Origin: Juglans regia
Taxonomy: Eukaryota; Streptophyta; Magnoliopsida; Fagales; Juglandaceae
Assembly: GCF_001411555.2 (NCBI RefSeq)
Contig: NC_049901.1
Coordinates: 10,178,681 to 10,242,680 of the forward strand
DNA: 64,000 nucleotides
Direction: 5' to 3'
Shown piece after piece: positions 11,070 through 22,042 of the stretch. The notes below the pieces were generated by a model. The model made no database searches. It had not been told where the DNA came from and saw only the letters and a list, made by a program, of their open reading frames with translations. Numbering within the stretch: the stretch's first letter is position 1; the number at the start of each line of letters is the position of its first letter. The translations under genes and the position numbers were made by a program.

Positions 11070-12791
11070 ACGTTGTTGATTAATTCTACTGTGATGGTCT
11101 CGGCAGTGTATGCCATATGTAGGTACTTGGATAGAAGGACACTTCGGTCTGAATTGGCTCAAAGGACGTCTGATCATTCTCCTTTGCTCCTTGGTTTGGC
11201 TGAGAATTCGACACGCTATGGTCCCAGTGCCTTCAAGTTCCAACAAATGTGGACAACACATGATGATATCTGGAGATTAGTATTGTCTGTTTGGTAACAT
11301 GATGTTAGTGGCTCTGGTCTATCGAAGCTTGCTTTCAAGCTGAAAAGGATGAAAGTTGCACTTAGACGTTGGAACAAATAGGTGTTTGGTTGGATTGGGG
11401 CTCATATTAAACAGCTAGAGGAGAGAGTTGAAGACGGTGAGAAAAGGCTACAAGAAGAATTTTTAGAAGAAGTTGAAGATGATGTCTTGGTGTCAAAAAT
11501 TGAGCTTACGTCTTGGTTAAAAAGAGAAGAGGCTAGGATTGCTCAAAAAATAAAGAAAACATGGATTGATCATGGGGAGGTTACTTCATCTTTCTTTGCA
11601 GCATTATAGGCAAGGAAACATATTGCTATACAAAATATGCAGCTTAATGATGAGAGGATGTTATCGACTCCGAAAGCCATCCATAATGAAGCTGTGATTT
11701 ATTTTGATGATTTTCTTCAGGCTCGCTCTACTGCGCAGGTTCCTAATTTCACGCAGCTTATTCCAACTAAGGTTTCGGATGTGGAGAACCAGAATATATG
11801 CAAGGCTCCTACTGAACATGAAATTAAGGATGTGTTATTCTCAATACCTGTGAATAGCAACCCCGATCCAGATGGTTTCGGCTCTAGTTTTTTTTGTCAT
11901 TGCTGGACTTTAGTGAAAGCCAAGCTACTGGAAGCCGTGAGGGAATTTTTCATGGGTTATTCTCTCCCCAGGTATTATACTTCTTCTTTCATTGTGTTAA
12001 TTCCCAAGGTTCCGAATCCCTCATCTTTTGGTCAATTCCGACCCATTAGTCTATGCCCAGTTGTTTATAAGATCTGTTTGAAGTTGCTAGTGGCTCGACT
12101 TACGTCGATCTTGAGCAGATTAACTTCTATGGAACAAGCTGCGTTTTTGCCGGATAGAAGTATTTTTGAAAATATTAGCATTACCCAAGAATTGGTGCAT
12201 GCTATCAATAAGCCGGTCAGAGGTGGTAATATTATGATGAAGATTGATATAGCCAAGGCCTATGATACGATTGATTGTAATTTTTTATTTCAAGTTCTGC
12301 ATGCTTTTGGGTTCTTAGTTGAGGTTTGTAATCTTCTACAACAATGTGTCACTACTCATTGGTATTCGGTCGTCATGAATGGCACAACGAAAGTTTTCTT
12401 TAAGGGTAGAAGGGGTCTTTGTCAAGGAGATCCTATATCACCTTATTTGTTTATTCTTGTTGAAAAGGTGTTCTTGCATTTTCTGTGGTGCAAGTTTCAG
12501 GATGGTCATATTGGTTTATTTTCCCAACTGTGTAATGGTCCATTAATCTCCCATTTACTGTATGCGGATGATATGGTGATTTTTGCTAATGGTGGTAAGC
12601 AGTCCGCTAAGGTGATTAAAGACACTCTTAATTTCTATGCATGCTAGTCTGGACAGGTAGTAAATGAAGCAAAGTCTTCCATTTTTTTCTATTCCAGGAT
12701 CTTGTCTTCTAGACGAAGAGAAATTTTGAGTATTATAGGTTTTACTGCAGGAAGCTTTCCAATAAAATATTTGGATGTTCCAATTATTACT
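11070..12791 (+). pseudogene. LINE ORF2: endonuclease tail and reverse transcriptase, first part
   Basis: The frame shows the end of an L1 endonuclease (SELAQRTSDHSPLLLGLAEN, about 11148) and a linker. A long open stretch from 11637 holds the non-LTR RT motifs: FRPISLCPVVYKICLKLL, KIDIAKAYDTID, RRGLCQGDPISPYLF and the catalytic LLYADDMVIF (about 12555). Stops occur at about 11295, 11607 and 12645; the sequence continues past the last one (SGQVVNEAKSS) to GSFPIKYLDVPI, where the nested LTR begins. The enzyme would do target-primed reverse transcription. The YADD box is kept, but the reading frame is broken. Confidence 0.93.
12787..12791 (+). repeat. TSD of the nested solo LTR (left copy TTACT)
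   Basis: TTACT immediately before TGTAACGCCC and again at 19138-19142 after TATCACA, proving the insertion limits. Confidence 0.95.
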
Positions 12792-13499
12792 TGTAACGCC
12801 CGGTCCCCAAAGGTCCGGAGAGTTAACTCATATTACCTGATAATCAACTCATATATTGCTAAAACACTTCCAAAAGCTCCAAATCAAACGTAAACACTTC
12901 AAATTTAATTAACCACACAAACTTATATGTCAAATCCTCAATACAGTAACCCCAAAAAAATATCAACTTCTCTACATGTCACTTGAACTCATATTTCTAC
13001 AATATAATTAACAAAAATCACCAATACTCATAAAAAACTTTCTATTCTTAATCCACGATTCTTAAGTCATCTCACCCAATGTTTCATAGTCTTGACCATC
13101 AGCTGAAAAATCTAAAATCATCTGAAAATATTGTGAAGATAAATGGGGTGAGTTATCAACAACTCAGTAAGTAGAGAAGATATACTAGTATGTAAACATG
13201 AGCATTTTCACAGTATTCAGAATGTAGAAACAAAACATTTCAGTTTTCAATATGCATATCTCAAAAATAGATATTATCATAAATCCAGAGCAATATTTCA
13301 AACATTTCATATTCAGAAAACAACTTTTCATATTCAAAGACTCCTTTGGCACAACATGATTGAACATCTTCATCTTATCCTATCATATTAGAACAGAGGC
13401 CATGTTTAACCCCCGTGGTAGGGTTGTGCATTCTGCGGAAAGCCAAATAGAACATAAATCATCATGAATATCAAAACGATTGCACTTAGAACAGAAATC

Positions 13500-13646
13500 C
13501 ACTATTATATCTCATGGTAGGGCCAGAAGTCACTATTATATCATGTGGGCCAGAAGTCACTATTGTATCCTGTGACAGGGCCAGAGGTCACTATTGTATC
13601 CTATGATAGAGCCAAAAATCACTATTGTATCTCATGACAGGGCCAC
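13500..13646. repeat. 31-bp minisatellite inside the LTR, about 5 copies
   Basis: Units follow CACTATTGTATCCTGTGACA then GGGCCAGAGGT, with small differences. The same unit occurs about 9 times at 29790-30060 in the related solo LTR. Confidence 0.9.
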
Positions 13647-14287
13647 ATATAAGAGTAAAACAGAATCAAAATCACCATATCATAATCAGAATCAGAGTCA
13701 AAACAAAATCAGAAAGTCATGCCAAAGGATTTCATATGCCAAATCATATCAAAACAGAGTACCTGAAATTCAGATCATTTCACATTTTCCCAAAACAGAT
13801 TCAGAACATCTTCACGTCACATGCAAATTTATCAAATTTTCATATTTGCTCATTTTTTTCACAGTTCAAAAATAGAATGTCAAAAATAAACTGATGTCTA
13901 CACCAGTCATGCCATAAAATATCTTATTCTTATACAGAATTTCATGAGTAATGCATAACAAATAATTGAGTTCGTTTCAAGTTTCTTTTCATAACAAAAC
14001 ATGCATATTTTTCCAAAATTGACCTCAATGCATTTCATTTTTATGCAAAGTCTAGCATAGGAACCTCACTTACCTGGATTTCATAGCTTTTTAGAATTTT
14101 TCAAAAAAATGTTAAGTCGACTATAAATCATCACCTATAAAAATAATCACGTAATTTTCGTAAGTTTCAAATCAATCACGTATTTCGATATTTAAGCTTA
14201 AGCTTCTAAAATAACCTATTTTAATTCCTCAAAACCTAAAACTCTCATAATCTCAAAATATATCATCACTTTCTAAAATCATCAATA

Positions 14288-14295
14288 TCCACCAT
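14288..14295 (+). repeat. 8-bp TSD of the hAT element (left copy)
   Basis: TCCACCAT here and at 17932-17939, the expected 8-bp duplication length for hAT transposition. Confidence 0.95.
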
Positions 14296-14303
14296 TAGGG
14301 GTG

Positions 14304-14462
14304 AATTCGGTCCGGTTCGGTCGGTCCCGAGGAGGTTTTGTGGACCGGCTCGGACCAATTCGGTCTAGGGTTTTCTCACCCTGGACCGGACCGAATAACA
14401 TAAGAACCGGTCCGGACCGGTCCAATTCGGTCCGGTCCGGTCCGGTCGGGCCTATTCGGTCC
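14304..14462. repeat. hAT left subterminal repeats (CCGGACCGG type)
   Basis: At least a dozen overlapping GGTCCGG / CCGGACC words, with palindromes such as ACCGGTCCGGACCGGT. A matching cluster lies at the other end (17759-17912). Such clusters are the usual transposase-binding sites of hAT elements; binding here is inferred. The open frames rich in G, P, D and R in this region are by-products. Confidence 0.85.
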
Positions 14463-15365
14463 AAGCGAATTTAGATGGGCCAATAGCCCAATTTTATTCT
14501 TCTGGTTTTTCGGCCCACTAGTAAAATCCACTAACATTTTATCGAATTTGAAGAAAAAAATACAACTTATAAAGCCACCCACAAAATGCTTATAAAAAAA
14601 TGCAAATTACAAAACTATTCACCGATAGTCTAAAAAAGAATAAATTACAAAGCAATATGCTAACTAAATTATAGTGAATAAATTTAAATAAAAAGTTTTA
14701 CTACAAAAAATAAATTTTATCTATATCCATCAAAAACTTCAAAAAAGGAATAAACAGTTGATTTTCTTCCTACTAATCCATCCAAACAATTTAAACAAAG
14801 TTAAAACTAAAAATTATACTAGATAATGAAAGAAAATTGAAAAAACATTCTCAAGCAAATTTGGTTTCTAAAAGGAAGAAAGAAAAAAAAAAAACCATTC
14901 CCAAGCATAGATAATAAAAACTAAAAATTATACAAGTCCCAAATAACTGAAAAATTAAAATCTGTAAATACAAATTACAATTTACATCAATGCAAATTAT
15001 ACAATTATTCTCCTGGCAGCTCCTAAGTCCTAGCTTCCTCCATCTTTTGGCTTGGCATACTTTTCACTTTTTAGTTTTCACAATACGCTGTAAAGTGTAA
15101 ACAAAGGAATTATTAGCAAATAGCGAAAGTGAAAACTGAAAACTAACAAGCTAAAATACAATTCACCTAATCAACTTGCATTGGTTGTAGACATTGTATT
15201 TGAAGCCTCTATAGAATTGTCACCGTCCCGAATAAGTTCTATAGAATAAAGAAACAAACAAATTATATAAATTTTCATAACATATAGTATTATAGATCAT
15301 AAAAGTTATAAAATGAAGTACTTATAAAAAAAAGTTATAAAATGAAGTACTTATAAAAAAAAAAG

Positions 15366-16274
15366 TTATAAAATGAAATAAGTAAGAAACATACCCAATT
15401 GCCTTTCAAAATCCTCCACCTCATTCATTAAAGTCCTAAGGTTGATTGGAGTAGAAGAAGAACGAAGCCAATTCTGTGTACAAATTAGAGCCTCAACCAT
15501 CATTGGAGATAAACTACTTCGAAAAGGATCAAGGACACGACCCGCAGTGCTAAATGTAGATTCAGAGGCCACTGTAGATACTGGTATTGCGAATACATCT
15601 CGTGCAACTTTTGAAAGTACACGATATCTAACTGAATTAACCCTCCACCAAATAAGAATGTCAAAACTTGGGAACGCCTCCTCACAACTTTCAGCTAGGT
15701 ATCTATCAACCTCATTCTTGCTCCCCAAAGTGTTTTCCGACTATAACCGTTGCTTGAATATGGCCATTCTTTCTACCGTCCTATCAACTCTACCACTACC
15801 ACTAGGTCCACTACCATCTGTAGAATTTACTTCTTCACGTGGAGGACTTGTGCGCTGCTGTTGTAGATCAGAATTATTGCCTCCCTCATTATCAGCGTAT
15901 GCCTCATACATGCGGATTAAAGCATTTTTAACCTTCCAACTCAAATCAACAGCTTTTGTGGGACCATTGGCATACATGCATTCCAATGCAAAGTCAAAAT
16001 ATCGCATCTTATACCAAGGATCAAGAATAATCCCAACAAACATCAACATATTCATATTATCTAAGTCGTCCCAATATTTGTCAAATTTTTCCTTCATATT
16101 TGTGGCCATTAATCCCACCACGGGGCTTCCTATTTCACACTCCGCATCTAGTGCATCGGATATTTTAACTAACTCCAGAAAAAAGGAATTGCAAGTTACA
16201 TATTCATTTCCCGAAAAAGATAAAGTTGCATCATGAAATAGTTCAAGAAACTTTACAAACAATTCACAATTCAC
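15366..16274 (-). pseudogene. hAT transposase, C-terminal half
   Basis: About 300 codons in one frame, read from 16274 to 15366 with a single TAG near 15740. The first part (FVGIILDPWYKMRYFDFAL) is the hAT RNase H-fold region near the end of the catalytic domain. The second has the hAT C-terminal dimerisation signature: DILIWWRVNSVRYRVLSKVA, then IPVSTVASESTFSTAGRVLD and ALICTQNWL. Full hAT transposases are about 600-700 aa with an N-terminal BED zinc finger, absent here. It would cut and rejoin the element ends in the nucleus; this copy cannot. Confidence 0.93.
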
Positions 16275-16345
16275 AAAACCCTAATAACACAAACCCAATC
16301 ACAATTCACAATTCACAAAACCCTAATAACATAAACTTAATCACA
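16262..16345. repeat. short tandem duplication inside the hAT element
   Basis: The phrase AATTCACAAAACCCTAATAA occurs twice, about 55 bp apart, just upstream of the surviving transposase frame, close to where the N-terminal coding part is missing. Confidence 0.7.
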
Positions 16346-17758
16346 ATTCACAAACACAATCACAAAATGAATAAATTTCGGATTAAAAAACTCCAATAAA
16401 ACCATCTACCTAGTACCGGGTGACTGGGCAGGTCTATGGGTCTATGCGTGGCCGTGGGTGACTGGGTCTGTGCGTGGCTGATTAACGGGATGGAGGGTGT
16501 CTCTCGGAGGGACGACTGACGAAAGAGAGGCTAGACGAGGGCGAGAGAGAGGCGAGACGAGGGACGAGAGAGACAGAGACGAGAGAGAGGCGAGACGAGA
16601 CGAGGGACGAGAGAGAGCGAGATGACTCGAGGGACTAAGAGAGGAAACTCAGGAAAGACGAGGGACTGAGAGAGGCGAGACGAGGGACTGAGAGAGAGGC
16701 GAGTTGAGGGACTGAGAGAGGCGAGAGCTGTGAGACGTTGGGATGTAGCCTGTGACGTTGTGTTCTGTGAAGACTCGAGAGTCCGAGACAGAGACGAGAC
16801 GGAGACAGAGACGAGGGATTGAGAGTCTGAGAGAGTGATCAACGAATTTTAGACTGTAGGTTTCTTATCCGTGGAAACGGCACCGTTTATTCAAACTTGG
16901 GAATTGGAACTTGGGACTCCCTCAAATCTTCAAACGTGGTTTTTTTTTTTTTAAATGATAATTAAAAAAAATTTTATGGTTTGAAAAATTGATAATTATA
17001 ATTTATATATATTTGTAAATTTGTAATACATTTAAATTTTTAATAGACTATAGTGATTTAGTTATAGACTTATAGTGATTAGTATTAGTAATTTAATATT
17101 AGTTATAAATTTATGTATTAGTATAACTATATTTAATATTAGACTATAGTTATATATTCGTATTGGTTAATAGTTATAAACTTAGTGATTTAATATAGGC
17201 TATATAGCTATATAATATATTAGACTATATAATAATATTAATATTATACTATTAGTATAGTTATATATTAGTATTATTTATAAACTTAGTGTTTAGTATA
17301 GCTATCAATTTATAATTATATAATTATATTGATCATGTTAATTGTTATTTGTTACTAACTTAGAGTATATTAATGTATTATAATTTATGATTGTTCTAAG
17401 TTAATGCATAAATTATAATAAGCTATTTACAATTTTTTACATTTTGTATATGAAGCAATAACTAATAAGCATAAATAATTTAATTATCCATGATTCCATA
17501 CATCCATTATTCCATACATGCTTTATATTTACTTGCAAGTTGCAACTTAGGTCATAGTCTTAGACTCTCATAGATGTTGGTGGTCACACATTAGTTAATT
17601 ATGAATTGATAGGTTAATTGATAATATATGATCAATATAATATTAATTTGTAATTACATATTTAAAATTTTATATTCTAAATGGGGATAGGTTAGATGAA
17701 AATTACATGATTTATTTTACAATTATTATATAAAATAATATATCTATAAAAAAAAAAA

Positions 17759-17912
17759 AATTCGGTCGGTCCGGTCCGAGAAATCTCCACCCCGGGACCA
17801 GACCAAAGACCGAACTTCTACAACTTTCTGGACCAGGACCGACCCTATACTTTTTCGGTCCGGTCCGGTTAGGACCGAACCAGTCAGTCCGATCAGTTTT
17901 TCCGGTCCGGAC
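17759..17912. repeat. hAT right subterminal repeats
   Basis: Second cluster of TTCGGTCGGTCCGGTCC / GGTCCGGACC words, facing the left cluster, next to the CACCCCTA terminus. Confidence 0.85.
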
Positions 17913-19142
17913 CAGCCACCTTACACCCCTATCCACCATAACCAACGTCAAATTCAAAACACCAATATTTAAATTCGAAACAGCCAACAAATCTCAATAT
18001 AAACCAATCACACAAACAACTCCATCATCCAATCCAACCGACCCCCTTACTCATCGGACTCAGTCCGGCACAACCAACCAATTCACATTAAAAATGGGTT
18101 AGTGCAAAAATATATTTAAATCACGAAAGTTCTTTGGAAAAATACTTACAACGCTAAAATATAATTTTTAAATGATCACGGAGGTACAAGAGGTGGCGGC
18201 ACAACAACAAGACAGTGCAAAATGCACTGGGCTGTGGGTCTCAAAAACTCACTTTTGAACAGAGACAAACCAAGACTCGAGATTACTAGGAAAGGACTTA
18301 GGGATATCGGTGAAACTAGTTGTGGTGATGGCTGGCTGTGGGTGGCGGCATAGAGGGCGGTTGAAGGCCAAAATGTCCAAAATGGAACTGTTGATGGTGG
18401 AGCTTCACCGGTGGCGGATCGGAACTGGGGATGGGTGGTTTAGGTTGCTGGGAGGTCAAGGAAGATGTGGTGAAGAAATAGTGGCCGGAGGTGGCGTGAA
18501 GGCGGCGCGTGAACATAAGAGGTGCCTCAGCCTGATGTTGTGCGCGGGGGCTCACGGCAGCGCGAGAGAGGCTGGAAATCGGAGGGTGAGGCCGCCGGTC
18601 GGAGAGGAAGAGAATGGGTGGGGCGGTGTCGACCACGGCGGTGCACGGCGACAGTGACTGGAGGACGACGAAATGGACGGGAGGAGGGAGGGGCTGCGTG
18701 TAGGAGAGAAGAGAGAGAGGAGAAAAAGAAATGGGGGGAAAAGAAAAGGAGAAGAAAAGAAAAAGAGGAAAAGAAAAAGAAAAAAGAAAAAAAATGAGGG
18801 AAAGAAATGAAGTCTAATCTTCACATTTTGGGTCACAAAAATGATCCGACGAAAAATATTTTAAAACAGTAAGTTAAATAAAATAATTTAAACGTAGTGA
18901 TTAAATAAAAATAAAATAATTAACCCAATAATAAAATAATTTAAAATCAAGAGCAATTTAAATGCATAACAATAATTAATATATAGAAAGCATATCAAAA
19001 TAATTTTCACAAATAAAAAAAGAAATCATGAAATAAACCAACTAGAAACCCAATAAAATTTAAAACAAGAGAACCAATATTTAAATTAATTAAAATAAAT
19101 TATTTAATTAAAATACATTAAAATACGAAGTATCACATTACT

Positions 19143-20386
19143 AGTGGCATGAAGTTGCATTATTTTGAGGATTTGTTGATGAAGATTCGGAAGAAAATAG
19201 AGGGGTGGAAGGTTCGATTTTTATCTTCAAGGGCACAACTAATTCTCTTAAAACATGTGTTACAAAGCCTGCCGATTCATTTGTTAGTTGTTCTACACCT
19301 CCAAAGTCGGTGTTTGCTATGATTAATCAGTTGTTTAGCACTTTCTTTTGGGTTTAGTTGAGGGGAAACCAAAAAAGAAATGAGTGAAATGGGAGTCGTT
19401 ATGTAAACCAGTTGATGGGGGAGGTGTTGGCCTATGAAATCTTATGGATGTTCAAAAATATCTACACTTTAAATTTGTCTAGAAATTGCTTACAGAAAAC
19501 TCTTTATGGGCAAATTTTTTCAAGGCCAAGTATGTAAATGATCAACATATTTCATTAGTGAATCCATTCGGGGGGACTTGGTTTTGGAAGAGAATTGCGA
19601 CTCTTATTCCGGTTGTGCTTAGTAGATCGACCTAGATTGTAAGAGAAGGAAATCTATCCTTTTGGCGAGATAATTGGTTGGACAATGGACCGAAATGTGA
19701 GGAGCGTAGCATTGTTGATGTTTTGACTCTAAAAATAAAGGAATGTATGGGGGAGAATAGTTGGGATGTGGATTTCTTACTACAAACTGTGGGTCCAGAA
19801 CTCACGGAAAAGATCCTAACCAAAGTTAAGGGCACAAAAACTGGTTCGGACATTTTAATTTGGTTGGGTAAGTCGGATGGTAGATTCTCACTTCCTCTGC
19901 TTGGGATTTAGTGTGTGTCGTAGCTCCAAAACATAAGTGGTCCAAATGGATATGGCATACGACTTTGCCTAAGAAATTTTCCATTCCAATGTGGAAAGCT
20001 TTTTGAAATAGCTTGAGTGTTGATGATCGAATACAAAGTCTAAGTATTCTGGAGGTCTATAAGTGTGAATGTTGTGAAGAGGGATCAATTGAAGATTTAA
20101 ATCATGTTTTATATGGAGGTAAAATGGCCTCAAAACTATGGCAGACATGCTCGAATTTTTTGGAAATTCCTTTCGTCTTAAATCGTTCATGGTCTCAATT
20201 AGTGGAAGCTTGGTTTCGGAGAACCAAGAAATCCTCATAGGTGGGAAATTTGGTTGGTTTGGTTCTATCGATCTTAACGTGGAGCTTATGGTCATGGAGG
20301 TGTACTGCTTGTATGGAAGGATGTAAGGAGCCATTTGATGTTTTATGGTGTAAAGCTAAATACTGAATTGCCTAGGTAGCAAGCCG
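19143..20386 (+). pseudogene. LINE ORF2, second part: RT end and zf-RVT-like region
   Basis: Right after the second TTACT the LINE resumes with KKIEGWKVRFLSSRAQLIL, the conserved L1 segment following the RT palm. It then reads LPKKFSIPMWKAF and ECCEEGSIEDLNHVLYGG, a weak version of the zinc-binding zf-RVT region with its C-x-x-C...H arrangement (about 20060-20110). Several stops and frameshifts break the frame. Continuity across the 6.3-kb insert confirms that the solo LTR interrupted one LINE. Confidence 0.88.
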
Positions 20387-21107
20387 TTTGAGAGCATCTA
20401 ACCATTTGGACAAGAGAGACATATCTATTTTGCAAGAACTGAAGTTGCCGATGGAGTCTTCCTGTCCAAAGCAAGTGCGTGCAATCTCTTGGTATAAGCC
20501 AAGTCTTGGTTGGGTTAAATTGAATGTGGATGAGAGTAGCCTTAATAATGTTGGAGAATCTGGTGACAGTGGTGTGTTAAGAAATCATGATGGAAAGCTA
20601 CAATTTGAATTTGCAGAATATACTGGTTTTGGTTCGAATAGTAGGGCGGAGCTAATGGCACTATTACTTGGTTTGCAACCTTGTAAATTGCATGGTTGTA
20701 ACAATGTTATACTTGAACTGGATTCCCTTTTGATAGTTAACTGGTTGAAGGAAGGTTGCTGTAATGTTTGGTATTTGAAAGATTTTTGGGAGGAGATTTG
20801 CAGTATTCTAAGGGACTTGAATGTGTGGTTTCAAAATGTTTTTAGGGAGGGAAACACTGCAGCAGATTGGCTTGCCTAATTGGGTAGTAGAGGTTGCACT
20901 GATGTATTTTCGAATGAAAATATTCCCCATTTGCTAAAAGGCATCTTGCGAATGGACCGAAGTGGCTTACCGAATTTAACTTTGCTCTTGACGTTGTTAC
21001 ATGGTCTTTACACAGGTTTGTTTGGTTTTTTCGTGCTTGGTATTATTCTTTCTTATTCTTATGCAATAAGTTTGGAAATAAGGTTATGTTATTGGAATGT
21101 CTTGTAA
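20387..21107 (+). pseudogene. LINE RNase H domain and C-terminus
   Basis: An open run of about 163 codons has the plant L1 RNase H signature: GWVKLNVDESSLNN (first acidic residue), SNSRAELMALLLGLQPCKLH (Glu), VILELDSLLIVNWL (second Asp) and FREGNTAADWLA. The usual final Asp (AD-x-LA) is present in AADWLA. A TAA at 20877-20879 is followed in frame by LGSRGCTDVFSNENIP, so one nonsense change truncates the domain tail. RNase H removes the RNA strand during LINE replication. In a nonfunctional copy. Confidence 0.92.
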
Positions 21108-21167
21108 TTACGGTATTTCTTTGTCATAAGTGACGATTTATTTAATAAAGTCTAGGCGTTGCCTAGT

Positions 21168-21231
21168 TTAAATATATATATATATATATATATATATGAG
21201 TTTATAAAAAAAAAAAAAAAAAAAGAGAGAG
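21168..21231 (+). repeat. LINE 3' tail: (TA)n, poly(A) and GA run
   Basis: A TA run (about 21173-21197), a run of about 18 A (21206-21224) and GAGAGA follow the AATAAAG signal at 21144. This is the expected tail of a target-primed insertion. Confidence 0.8.
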
Positions 21232-21385
21232 AGAGAGGCAGTTTCAAACTAATTTCAAAACCGGGCTCCATCTGTATTTTGTAGTCATTTTCCTTTACTG
21301 GGTCAAAGTTAGAGTTCGTGAAGTTGAACTTGGGAAACTGATGCCGGTCATGAAATGGTCAGGAGTTATCAATATTTCAAGAAAA

Positions 21386-21779
21386 ATGCTGGAGCTCCCG
21401 CTGAGGCTCCCGTGGGAGCTCTAGTGTATTTTATTATGTGAATTTTTTAATTTTTTTTATATAGATATTTTTAATAATTTTAAATATTTTTAAAAAATAA
21501 AAAAATTTATAATATTATTAAATAATACTTTTTTAATCTCGAAGTAAAATATAAAATATTTTTTTATAATTTTTTATTTTATTTCGTGATTAAGGAAATA
21601 TTTTTTAATAATTTTTTTTTACTTCTTGATTAAGAAAGTATTTTTAATGATATTCTAAATTTATTTTATTTTTTAAAAATATTAAAAAATATTAAAAAAA
21701 TTTATATAAAAAATAACTTAAAAAAACACGTATAAATACATAAATACATGCTACAACCCAGCGGGAGCTCCCAGGGTAT
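21386..21779. mobile_element. AT-rich MITE with GGAGCTCCCGCTG inverted ends
   Basis: Left end ATGCTGGAGCTCCCGCTGAGG and right end CCCAGCGGGAGCTCCCAGG are imperfect inverted repeats of about 22 bp. The interior is A/T-rich and itself partly palindromic (the GATTAAGAAAGTATTTTTAA type). Non-coding. TSD not identified. It sits about 260 bp beyond the stop codon of ANK-PGG gene A. Confidence 0.75.
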
Positions 21780-22042
21780 TTTTTTTCTTATTTATGTCCA
21801 TTCAAATTACCCATGCAACGTCCACGCATGCATCCGCAAAATCATAATGTCAAGAGCACTAAATATGTAGATCAACACAAGATAATATATAAGATTCATC
21901 TACTCGTTGCAAAAAATTAAGCCAACAGAATTTCACAAAATTCTGTTGCAGCGAACTGGCCGTTCACATGACAAATTATATATAGAACGAAGATATGCAT
22001 CCATGCAGATCAGTAGGATCCAAGATCATGACAAATTTTCTT

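Larger units (their letters stand above)
14296..17931 (-). mobile_element. hAT superfamily DNA transposon, internally rearranged
   Basis: Ends are TAGGGGTG and CACCCCTA (8-bp terminal inverted repeats), flanked by the identical 8-bp TSD TCCACCAT. It encodes the C-terminal half of a hAT transposase on the minus strand (16274-15366). Both ends carry dense CCGGACCGG-type subterminal repeats. The N-terminal half of the transposase was not found; 16280-17750 holds a GA-rich block (16490-16850) and AT-rich DNA. The element is therefore a non-autonomous derivative, inserted in the solo LTR 12792-19137. Confidence 0.95.
12792..19137 (-). mobile_element. solo LTR (about 2.7 kb without its hAT insert), minus orientation
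   Basis: On the minus strand it starts TGTGATACTTCG (end at 19137) and finishes GGGCGTTACA (12792), with perfect TSD TTACT. It shares blocks with the solo LTRs 1482-3712 and 29051-32340 and the fragments 8043-9520 and 24690-25917. It has a 31-bp minisatellite, a purine-rich stretch (18690-18800) and a GC-rich block (18310-18680) in the position of an LTR promoter/leader. The open frames in the GC-rich block look like composition effects. The hAT element 14296-17931 lies inside it. Confidence 0.92.
11002..21231 (+). mobile_element. 5'-truncated plant L1 LINE with RNase H, interrupted by a nested solo LTR
   Basis: The retained order is end of endonuclease, reverse transcriptase, zf-RVT-like segment and RNase H, then a 3' region with AATAAAG, a TA run and about 18 A (21206-21224). 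There is no ORF1 and no N-terminal endonuclease, so the copy is 5' truncated, as is usual for L1. The 6.3-kb solo LTR 12792-19137 with TSD TTACT splits it inside the RT. Without the insert and its TSD the LINE is about 3.9 kb. Many stops show it is dead. Confidence 0.92.

Noticed and set aside
14282..14582. Frames reading GPDRTELDRSGP-like repeats
   Set aside because: Direct translation of the CCGGACCGG subterminal repeats of the hAT element.
18310..18836. GC-rich open frames on both strands
   Set aside because: Located in the LTR leader of 12792-19137. The equivalent part of sister LTRs does not keep the frame.
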